Assembly (NCBI GenBank): GCA_964564915.1
Contig: CAZMCU010000041.1
Coordinates: 1-14,501, forward strand
Direction of reading: 5' to 3'
Origin: JAFGBM01 sp964564915
GTDB taxonomy: Bacteria > Actinomycetota > Actinomycetes > Actinomycetales > Demequinaceae
DNA length: 14,501 nt
Below are positions 7,185 through 13,263 of the stretch, piece after piece. Under the pieces are notes generated by a model, which saw only the letters and a program-made list of their open reading frames with translations, had not been told where the DNA came from and ran no database searches. Numbering within the stretch: position 1 is the first letter of the stretch; every line of letters begins with the position of its first letter. The position numbers and the translations under genes were made by a program.

Positions 7185-8138
7185 GTGCCAGGGAACTCCG
7201 CGAGGCGCGGCGCGGTAAGGAAGCCGGGGTCGAAGAAGGGCCCGGCCGTCGGCAGCGGCGGCCGTGGACGGCAAGCGCTCGAGGGTAGGGGCCCCACGCC
7301 CAAGGCGGAGGACCGGACGTGGCACGCCCGGAAAGGAAAGGGAGGCAAGGGGGACCAGGCGATCAAGCGTCCGGGGAAACCTCCTCGCCGTCCCAGCGAG
7401 AGGGTGGCCGAGGTTGTCGCGGGCCGTAATCCCGTGGTCGAGGCGTTGCGCGCCGGGGTCCACGCCAAGGGGCTCCAGGTCTTCTCCCACATCGATGCGG
7501 ACGACAGGGTGACCGAGGCGCTGCGTCTGGCCGTCAACACCGGGGTCGAGGTCAAGGAGGTGTCGAGGGCGGACCTTGACGTCCTCACCCAGGGCGCGAC
7601 CCACCAGGGCATCGCGTTGCTGGTCGCCCCCTTCGCCTACGTCGATCCGAAGGATCTGCTCGACGCGGCGGGCACACCGCTCATCGTCGCGCTCGACGGC
7701 ATCCAGGACCCTCGCAACCTGGGAGCGATCCTCCGCTCGGCCGCGGCGTTCGGGGCGACGGGGGCCCTCATCCCCGAGCGCAGGGCCGCGGCCGTCACGG
7801 TCGCCGCATGGAAGACCTCGGCGGGCGCCGCCGCCCGCATTCCCGTCGGACGGGCGGTCAACCTCCCTCGCGCCATTCACGACCTCAAGGCCGCCGGATG
7901 CTTCGTGGTCGGGCTCGCGGGCGATGGGGACATCCCGCTCGCGGAGTCCCGTCTTCTCGGTGAACCCCTCGTTATCGTGGTCGGCTCGGAGGGCAAGGGG
8001 CTGTCCCGCCTCGTTCGGGAGGAGTGCGACCAGGTGGCCTCCATCCCCATCGCGGCGTCGATGGAGTCGCTCAACGCTTCGGTCGCCGCGTCCCTCGCGC
8101 TCTACGAGGCCTCGCGGGCGAGGGGCAGCAAGCCCTAA
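7185..8138 (+). CDS. rlmB: 23S rRNA 2'-O-ribose methyltransferase, TrmH/RlmB family
   Basis: This SPOUT-fold enzyme uses S-adenosylmethionine to methylate a ribose 2'-OH; by family and position the target is most likely a 23S rRNA guanosine. Of 317 residues, the first 70 or so are a Lys/Arg/Gly-rich disordered tail. The substrate-binding domain begins at VAGRNPVVEALRAG, near 78. The three SPOUT motifs are intact: IQDPRNLGAILRSAAAFG with Asn178, VVGSEGKGLSRLV at 265-277 (Glu269), and SMESLNASVAASLALYE with Asn297 and Ser299. GTG 7185 is 3 nt past cysS; a later GTG at 7404 would remove the tail but has its GAGAGG too close. Its TAA overlaps the stop of the facing gene. Confidence 0.9.
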   Translation: MPGNSARRGAVRKPGSKKGPAVGSGGRGRQALEGRGPTPKAEDRTWHARKGKGGKGDQAIKRPGKPPRRPSERVAEVVAGRNPVVEALRAGVHAKGLQVFSHIDADDRVTEALRLAVNTGVEVKEVSRADLDVLTQGATHQGIALLVAPFAYVDPKDLLDAAGTPLIVALDGIQDPRNLGAILRSAAAFGATGALIPERRAAAVTVAAWKTSAGAAARIPVGRAVNLPRAIHDLKAAGCFVVGLAGDGDIPLAESRLLGEPLVIVVGSEGKGLSRLVREECDQVASIPIAASMESLNASVAASLALYEASRARGSKP

Positions 8139-9604
8139 CTCTTGGGGACCTTATGGCCGGGGCCGGGCACGCGGGTCGTCTTTCTCACCACGGGTATCGG
8201 GGTCGTCTTGGCGGCTTTGGCGCCCTTGGCAGCCTGGGGGGTCTTTGCGGTTTCGGCGCCGTCGACGGGTGTCTCGCCATCCTCCGCGTCGTCCGTGCGA
8301 CCCCACCCCCCCGTGTTGTCGCCGTCGAAGGCCTCCTCCGCCGATCGGAGGGCCACCTCCGCCGTCAGGGCGGGGAGTTCCGCGGTCATCTCGTCTCGCG
8401 TCAGGCCGATCATGGCCTTCTCGTCTCTCCTGGCGGGAAGGATGTTCTTGACGTACGACGCGACGGCAACCTCCATGGGAACGTCGTGGCCAGCGGCTTC
8501 GGCGAGGAACCATCGGTGGTCGAGGACCTCGTGGAAGATCTGCGCCGGTTCGAGCTTTCCCTTGAGGTCACTCGGAACGGCCCTGATCGTCGGCTCGAAC
8601 ACCCTCGTCAACCACTGGTGTGCGCCGTAAGCCTCGTCGTCCGAGGTATCGGGACTCCAGCAACGGTATTCGTCAAGGTCGTTGAGCAGACGCCGAGCCT
8701 GATTCTCCTGAACGTCGAGGCCGGTCAATCGCATGAGGCGGCGCCGGTGGTGACCGGCGTCGACCACCTTGGGACGCACGACGATCGCTTGCCCATCCTC
8801 CGTCTCGTGCATGTCGAGTTCTGCGATGTCGAAGCCGAGGTCGTTGAGTTCCTGTACTCGCTCGTTGATCCGGAAGGGAACGTTGCTCGCGAACGTCTGA
8901 GTCTGAGTGAGGGCTTTCCAGAGTTCGGCGTAGCGAGTCTCGAGGCGGTCCGCGACGGCCTGCGCGTCCACACTGGGGTGGAGCCGCTCCTGAGCATCGA
9001 GGTCGAACATCTCGCCGATGATATTGGTGCGGGCCAGGTCGAGGTCGCTGGAGCGTTGCCCATCCGTCAGTTTCTGGTGCAGTTCGCCGGTCTCGGCGTC
9101 AACGAGATAGGCGGTGAACTCCGCCGCATCTCGTCGGAAGAGGGCGTTGGAGAGGGAGACGTCTCCCCAATAGAAGCCGAGGAGGTGGAGGCGAACGAGG
9201 AGGACGGCAAGGGCGTCGATGAGCCGGGTGACCGTCTTGGCTCGCAGGGATTGGCTGAAGAGCGCGCGATAGGGCAGGGAGAACTGGAGGTGGGCCGTGA
9301 CAAGGACGGCTTCGAGAGACTGGCCGTTGTCCGTTTGGCGCCCGGTGATGATCGCGAGCGGTTCGACACATGGGGCGCCAAGTTTGCGCAGGTCTCGAAG
9401 CATCCCGAACTCGCGTTGCGCGATCGCAGGATTCGTTTCCTTGACCGCGAGGATCCGGTCATCAAGGCGGACGAAGCGGACGACGTGGCGCGAGATCCCT
9501 CGTGGAAGCGCGACGACGACATCGTCCGGCCACTCCTCCAGCGGAAGGTGCCAGGGGAGGGGAATCAGCCCGGGGACGACCGCTCCCGTGATCGTCAACG
9601 CCAT
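8135..9604 (-). CDS. DUF4032 protein with a kinase-like N-terminal domain
   Basis: This is an actinobacterial DUF4032-type protein of 489 residues; its biochemical function is not established. The N-terminal part resembles the protein-kinase/lipopolysaccharide-kinase fold. Lys55 in ILAVKE could be the ATP-binding lysine and Glu65 in QREFGML its partner. GDVSLSN supplies a catalytic-loop Asp148 and Asn153, and Asp169 in LVDAETGE sits where the DFG aspartate would be. There is no canonical HRD (GD replaces it) and no clear glycine loop. The middle part is helical, and the last 50 residues are a low-complexity Ala/Lys/Pro tail. ATG 9604 has AGGGG a few bases upstream. It lies downstream of the sugar ABC ATPase behind a hairpin and faces rlmB with overlapping stops. 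I assign the family from pattern recognition. Confidence 0.8.
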   Translation of the reverse strand: MALTITGAVVPGLIPLPWHLPLEEWPDDVVVALPRGISRHVVRFVRLDDRILAVKETNPAIAQREFGMLRDLRKLGAPCVEPLAIITGRQTDNGQSLEAVLVTAHLQFSLPYRALFSQSLRAKTVTRLIDALAVLLVRLHLLGFYWGDVSLSNALFRRDAAEFTAYLVDAETGELHQKLTDGQRSSDLDLARTNIIGEMFDLDAQERLHPSVDAQAVADRLETRYAELWKALTQTQTFASNVPFRINERVQELNDLGFDIAELDMHETEDGQAIVVRPKVVDAGHHRRRLMRLTGLDVQENQARRLLNDLDEYRCWSPDTSDDEAYGAHQWLTRVFEPTIRAVPSDLKGKLEPAQIFHEVLDHRWFLAEAAGHDVPMEVAVASYVKNILPARRDEKAMIGLTRDEMTAELPALTAEVALRSAEEAFDGDNTGGWGRTDDAEDGETPVDGAETAKTPQAAKGAKAAKTTPIPVVRKTTRVPGPGHKVPKS

Positions 9605-9658
9605 GTGGTCCCCTGTCTCTTTCCTGCGGCGTCCGCCACCCTCATGGTAACGGGGAGC

Positions 9659-9695
9659 GGAAGGGGCGGCCCGGTGGTCCGGACCGCCCCCTTCC
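9659..9695 (-). terminator. Strong GC hairpin after the sugar ABC ATPase gene
   Basis: GGAAGGGGCGG (9659-9669) pairs with CCGCCCCCTTCC (9684-9695), leaving one extra C, then comes a C/A mismatch and an inner CCGG/CCGG stem with a TGGT loop. It starts ten bases past the ATPase stop on the minus strand. No T-run follows in either direction, as is common in high-GC actinobacteria. It should end or reduce transcription before the DUF4032 gene. Confidence 0.7.
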
Positions 9696-9704
9696 CTAAA
9701 CGAG

Positions 9705-10859
9705 CTACTTCTTCTTGGAGCTCGTCTTCACTCCTTTGGTCAGGCTCTCGCCGGTGACCGGCGAGAAGGTGTGCTGTTCGTCCTTGCGAACCGTGACCCA
9801 AACCGTGTCGTCCTTCTTGGGAATGTCGCGGGGGTCGATTCGGATAACGATCTGAGACTCGCCGGCCACAAAGTGGAATTCCTGCGTTGTGCCGAACTCG
9901 TTCACAATCGATCCGTAGATGAAGGCGTCGGAACCCAGTTCCTCCACCGCGTCAACGTGGATCGGGATCGCGCCTTCCGTATTCGCCGTGGCACGGTCCA
10001 GGGACTCGGGGCGGAACCCGAGGATGACGGTGTTCTTGTCCTCCGCCTTCAGGGCTGAGAGAGTCTCCCGCGAGAGCGGAACACTTGCTTGGCCGACCTG
10101 GGCGGCGCCATCGAACACCCGATACGTCCCGATGTTCATTGCGGGAGAACCGATGAAGCCGGCGACGAACACGTTGGCGGGGGATTCGAACATCTCCCGT
10201 GGTGTCCCGATCTGCTGGAGCACACCGTCCTTCAGCACGGCGATACGGTCGCCCATCGTGAGGGCCTCCGTCTGGTCGTGCGTGACGTAAACGGTCGTGG
10301 TGCCGAGGCGCCGTTGGAGCGCGGCGATCTGCGTGCGGGTCTGGACGCGCAGTTTGGCATCGAGGTTCGACAGAGGCTCGTCCATGAGGAATACATGGGG
10401 TTGACGCACGATGGCTCGGCCCATGGCCACGCGCTGGCGCTGACCACCGGACAGGGCCCGCGGGCGGCGGTCCAGGTATTCGGTGAGGTCGAGGATCTTA
10501 GCCGCGGCTTCGACGCGCTCGCGGATCTCCGGCTTGGGAACGCCGGCGATCTTGAGGGCGAAGCCCATGTTCTCCGCGACCGACATGTGCGGGTACAGGG
10601 CGTAGGACTGGAACACCATCGCGATGTCGCGGTCCTTGGGTTGCACCCTCGTGACGTCGCGTTTTCCGACCCAGATGGATCCTTCGTCGATGTCTTCGAG
10701 GCCCGCGAGCATGCGGAGCGACGTGGACTTGCCGCAACCCGACGGACCAACGAGGACGAGGAATTCTCCGTCTTCGATATGGAGGTCGAGCTTATCAACG
10801 GCGGGGCGATCCGTGCCCGGATAGATCCGGGTCGCGTGATCGTAGGTAACGGTTGCCAT
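9705..10859 (-). CDS. Sugar ABC transporter ATP-binding protein, MsiK/UgpC family
   Basis: This cytoplasmic ATPase powers carbohydrate ABC importers of the CUT1 class. In streptomycetes the orphan homologue MsiK is shared by several sugar transporters. The 384-residue protein has Walker A GPSGCGKST (38-46), Q-loop Gln84 in MVFQSYALYPHM, signature LSGGQRQR (136-143), Walker B VFLMDE with Glu161, D-loop SNLD and switch His194 in VTHDQTEALTMGDRIAVL. After about residue 240 comes the regulatory OB-fold extension typical of MalK/UgpC, ending in a Lys/Ser tail. No permease or binding-protein gene adjoins it on its own strand, which fits a shared ATPase. ATG 10859 has GAAGGGA upstream. msiK or ugpC are possible names, but substrate range cannot be read here. 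Confidence 0.93.
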   Translation of the reverse strand: MATVTYDHATRIYPGTDRPAVDKLDLHIEDGEFLVLVGPSGCGKSTSLRMLAGLEDIDEGSIWVGKRDVTRVQPKDRDIAMVFQSYALYPHMSVAENMGFALKIAGVPKPEIRERVEAAAKILDLTEYLDRRPRALSGGQRQRVAMGRAIVRQPHVFLMDEPLSNLDAKLRVQTRTQIAALQRRLGTTTVYVTHDQTEALTMGDRIAVLKDGVLQQIGTPREMFESPANVFVAGFIGSPAMNIGTYRVFDGAAQVGQASVPLSRETLSALKAEDKNTVILGFRPESLDRATANTEGAIPIHVDAVEELGSDAFIYGSIVNEFGTTQEFHFVAGESQIVIRIDPRDIPKKDDTVWVTVRKDEQHTFSPVTGESLTKGVKTSSKKK

Positions 10860-10874
10860 GACATGGTCCCTTCA

Positions 10875-10892
10875 CCGGCAGGTACGTGCCGG
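10875..10892 (-). promoter_or_regulatory. Inverted repeat just before the ATPase ribosome binding site
   Basis: CCGGCA (10875-10880) and TGCCGG (10887-10892) are perfect 6-bp arms around a 6-nt spacer. On the minus strand the repeat ends directly next to the Shine-Dalgarno sequence TGAAGGGA. It could be an operator or a leader hairpin that changes access to the ribosome binding site; which of these cannot be told from sequence. Confidence 0.45.
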
Positions 10893-10916
10893 ACGATCCG
10901 TAGTGAAGAGTGCCGA

Positions 10917-10945
10917 TGCTGTGGTTGCACAGACACGTCCGTCAA
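10917..10945 (-). promoter_or_regulatory. Possible promoter of the sugar ABC ATPase gene
   Basis: On the minus strand TTGACG (10945-10940) is a 5/6 match to a -35 box. Seventeen or eighteen bases on lie ACAGCA or CAGCAT, both weak -10 candidates. A perfect CTGTG-N4-CACAG repeat (10919-10932) lies in the spacer, and CGTCCGT/ACGGACG arms (10936-10942, 10970-10976) flank the -35, which suggests regulation. The -10 is the weak point of this call. Confidence 0.35.
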
Positions 10946-10980
10946 AAGAACGAACGTGCCCATCTTGCCACGGACGGGGG

Positions 10981-11008
10981 TTCACACCAACCGCAATAAC
11001 GGTAGCGT
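10981..11008 (+). promoter_or_regulatory. Promoter for a leaderless kinase mRNA
   Basis: TTCACA (10981-10986, 5/6 to TTGACA) is followed after 16 nt by TAGCGT (11003-11008), an actinobacterial TAnnnT-type -10. The A of ATG 11016 is eight bases past the -10, where transcription normally starts. No Shine-Dalgarno sequence lies between the two, so the mRNA is probably leaderless. Confidence 0.55.
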
Positions 11009-11015
11009 GACACCC

Positions 11016-12542
11016 ATGGGAATGCGGCTACACCGGCCGGGTGCGAGGATCGGCGCGTACATCGTCACCGATGTCCTGGGGCGCGGAGGCTCGGGCGACG
11101 TCTACAAGGTGGTCGACGCCAAGGGGAAGGTGGCGGCTCTCAAGCTCGTCGACTCCACCACGAATGCGGCGGCCCGAGCTCGGCTTCGGCGCGAAGTGAA
11201 CGCTCTCCGATCGATCGACCATCCCGCCGTGCCTCACGTGCTCGACGCGGAGACGGAGGGTGCGGAAACGTTCGTTGTCTTCGACTTCATCGAAGGGGTG
11301 AGCCTCGCGCATCACATCAAGACGCATGGACCCCTCAAGGGGAAGAAACTCGCGGACCTCGCCGATGCCCTCGCCTCCGCCCTAGCGGCCGCTCACGCGG
11401 CCGGGGTCATTCACCGAGACGTGACCCCGTCGAACGTCATGATGGGAGCCAAGGGACCCGCCCTCATCGACTTTGGACTCTCCCATCGCGAGGAAGATCC
11501 GCGGCTGACGCGCGAGGGACTCGTCAGCGGCACCGCGGGATACGTCGCACCCGAGGTGATCGATGGGGCGGAACCGGGGAAGGCGGCCGACCTATGGTCG
11601 TGGGCGGCAACCATCGCGTATGCGATGACCGGGAGGGCGCCCTTCGGTTTGGGACGAGGGGCTCTCGGCAAGACGTTCGGTGGAGAGGTCGTCCTCCCCG
11701 ATGTCCCCGGTGCCCCCGCGGTCGCCGCAGCCCTATCCCTCGACCCCAAGCGGCGCATCCCACCGTCGGACGTCGTTGCGGCGTTGCGTGGGAAATCCGT
11801 TGCGTTGCCCACTCCGTCGGCACCGCCGTCGCGATTGGGGACTCCCCTCGGCACCAACCTTCCCGTGACCCGGATATTCGATCTCGGAGACGAACCTCAG
11901 CGTCCCGACAAGGAGAAGGGGAAACTCGAACTTCCCCCGCTCGTCGTACAACGGACGGGGGTTATCGCGGCGTGGGCCGCCCTACTGATCGTCGGTGCGG
12001 CGCTCGCACCGTCGCTTGCCTTCCTCTGTCTGGTGATTCTCGCTTCTCTTGGACGCGCCGAGCATCGACGAGTGGCGACAATCGCCGCGATGCGGGCCAA
12101 GCGCGGGGCGAGAAGGGGGGATACCGCGCTCGCTGCTGCGGGTCTCCCGTGGCACATCCTTCGGGCGACGGGGGAAGTGCTCGTCTCCGCCGCGCTCGGT
12201 GCGGCTGCGGGAGGAGGAGTTGGAACCCTCGGGTGGTGGCTGGTGAGTTCGGGTCGGGTGGGGCTGAGTGAGGACGACACTCCGCAGGCGTGGGGCCATG
12301 CCCTCGTCCTCGCGGTGGCGGCGCTCGTCGCGGCGGCGGTCGTGTGGCGGGGTCCGCTATCGGCTGGCACCCGGGATGGGGTACGGAGGGCCGCGGCCCT
12401 GGTGGCGCGGTCGGCTACCGCTTCCCGCGTGTGGGTAACGATCGCGCTCGTGGGTCTCGGTGTTGTTCTCTTTGCCCTGGCGTGGCAGACCGAACCCCTG
12501 TGGTGGCCGTTGCCTGACCTTCCAGCGGAGATCGCGCCCTAG
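11016..12542 (+). CDS. Serine/threonine protein kinase with multi-span membrane C-terminus
   Basis: This is a Hanks-type kinase of 508 residues. The glycine loop is GRGGSG (22-27), with Lys43 in AALKLVD, Glu60, HRD at 133-135, Asn140, DFG at 152-154 and APE at 178-180. The activation loop offers Thr165, Ser171 and Thr173. The catalytic loop reads HRDVTPSN, so Thr replaces the usual Lys of HRDxKPxN. A Pro-rich linker follows (about 255-300), then roughly four to five hydrophobic segments from residue 316 to the end. The usual single helix and external PASTA repeats are absent. ATG 11016 is chosen for the leaderless promoter; ATG 11022 is an alternative. The longer open frame upstream overlaps the divergent ATPase gene and is not used. 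Substrates are unknown. Confidence 0.9.
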   Translation: MGMRLHRPGARIGAYIVTDVLGRGGSGDVYKVVDAKGKVAALKLVDSTTNAAARARLRREVNALRSIDHPAVPHVLDAETEGAETFVVFDFIEGVSLAHHIKTHGPLKGKKLADLADALASALAAAHAAGVIHRDVTPSNVMMGAKGPALIDFGLSHREEDPRLTREGLVSGTAGYVAPEVIDGAEPGKAADLWSWAATIAYAMTGRAPFGLGRGALGKTFGGEVVLPDVPGAPAVAAALSLDPKRRIPPSDVVAALRGKSVALPTPSAPPSRLGTPLGTNLPVTRIFDLGDEPQRPDKEKGKLELPPLVVQRTGVIAAWAALLIVGAALAPSLAFLCLVILASLGRAEHRRVATIAAMRAKRGARRGDTALAAAGLPWHILRATGEVLVSAALGAAAGGGVGTLGWWLVSSGRVGLSEDDTPQAWGHALVLAVAALVAAAVVWRGPLSAGTRDGVRRAAALVARSATASRVWVTIALVGLGVVLFALAWQTEPLWWPLPDLPAEIAP

Positions 12543-12550
12543 TTAGGGCG
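12535..12550 (+). terminator. Hairpin at the end of the kinase gene
   Basis: CGCCCT (12535-12540) and AGGGCG (12545-12550) form a perfect 6-bp stem whose loop holds most of the kinase stop codon. An overlapping alternative stem pairs GCGCCC (12534-12539) with a GGGCGC about 20 nt downstream. No T-run follows, so it may be a weak terminator or a 3'-end stabilising stem. Confidence 0.45.
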
Positions 12551-12696
12551 GGTCCTCGGGCGCACACGTCTTCACGACGAGAATGGGGAATTGGGACGTT
12601 CGCCCGTTCGTTATGGGAGCGAGGTCCGGGTAAGGTGGGCGCAGATTATCCGATGCGCCGGACTTTGGGTGGTGTCCGACGAGGGTGGAGGCAAAG
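12543..12696 (+). promoter_or_regulatory. Gap before the MauE-like gene, probable promoter region
   Basis: This 154-nt gap separates the kinase from the MauE-like gene. TAAGGT (12631-12636) is a plausible actinobacterial -10, about 50 nt before the first possible start, but no convincing -35 stands 16-18 bases upstream. The Shine-Dalgarno GGAGG (12687-12691) lies five bases before GTG 12697 and decides that start. Confidence 0.35.
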
Positions 12697-13224
12697 GTGG
12701 CACGGACCGCGGCGGGGAGAGACACGACACGCGAGGCTTCGGGAACGAAGCGATGGTTCGGGGTCATTCAACCCTGGGTGTCGCTCGTGGTCCGGCTAAC
12801 GGCATCGGCGATCATGACGTGGGCGGGGATCGCCAAGATGATGGATCCATCTGCCGCCGTACGAGCCACTCGAGCATTCCGCATTCTCCCGGAGGCCCTC
12901 GTTCCTCTCGTTGGCAACGTTTTGCCCTACCTTGAGGTAGCGATCGGATTCTTTCTCCTCATTGGCCTTCTCACGCGGTGGGTTGCGGTCGTCTATTTAC
13001 TGATGATGGCCGCGTTCGTCATCGGCACCGCGTGGGCGTGGATCCGTGGCTACCAGATCGACTGCGGGTGCTTCGGTGGAGGGGGAGACCTCGCTCCCGG
13101 TGTCACGGCCGACTACGTCGGGCATATGGTGGAGCGTTTCGAGTTCGTCCTGCTGGGGGTGTGGTTACTCATCTTCCCTGGTAGCGCATTGTCGTTCGAT
13201 CGGTGGCTGAAGCCCGCCGACTAA
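12697..13224 (+). CDS. MauE/DoxX-family membrane redox protein
   Basis: This is a small membrane protein of 175 residues of the MauE/DoxX type. Four hydrophobic segments are visible at about 24-46, 70-92, 95-116 and 148-165. A Cys-Gly-Cys motif (Cys123, Cys125) in YQIDCGCFGGGGD follows the third segment, which is typical of MauE-like proteins thought to pass electrons to or from thioredoxin-fold partners. A DsbA-like gene follows 39 nt later, supporting a redox pair, possibly a stand-in for DsbB or VKOR; that role is inference. The frame is open from GTG 12685, but GTG 12697 has GGAGG five bases upstream and is preferred. Quinone binding or export of other substrates cannot be judged from sequence. 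Confidence 0.85.
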   Translation: MARTAAGRDTTREASGTKRWFGVIQPWVSLVVRLTASAIMTWAGIAKMMDPSAAVRATRAFRILPEALVPLVGNVLPYLEVAIGFFLLIGLLTRWVAVVYLLMMAAFVIGTAWAWIRGYQIDCGCFGGGGDLAPGVTADYVGHMVERFEFVLLGVWLLIFPGSALSFDRWLKPAD

Positions 13225-13231
13225 GGTTACG

Positions 13232-13247
13232 CCGGGGGAGCACCCGG
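13232..13247 (+). promoter_or_regulatory. Hairpin between the MauE-like and DsbA-like genes
   Basis: CCGGG (13232-13236) and CCCGG (13243-13247) form a 5-bp stem with a 6-nt loop. It ends two bases before the GAGGAAGGG ribosome binding site (13250-13258) of the next gene. It may tune translation or RNA decay between the two genes, but a stem this short can arise by chance. Confidence 0.3.
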
Positions 13248-13263
13248 TCGAGGAAGGGACATC

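Noticed and set aside
8024..9757. 577-codon open frame on the plus strand over the DUF4032 gene
   Set aside because: It is antisense to a gene with family-like residues and a proper start, it overlaps the end of rlmB, and its translation has no recognisable domain. Long antisense frames are expected at this GC content.
10919..10932. CTGTG-N4-CACAG as a second Crp/GlxR box
   Set aside because: The half-sites are two bases closer per side than the TGTGA-N6-TCACA spacing and lack the inner A/T, so it does not fit that family.
10089..11015. N-terminal extension of the kinase frame back to 10089
   Set aside because: It runs antisense through the sugar ABC ATPase and the intergenic region, while ATG 11016 has a well-placed promoter and begins right before the kinase fold.
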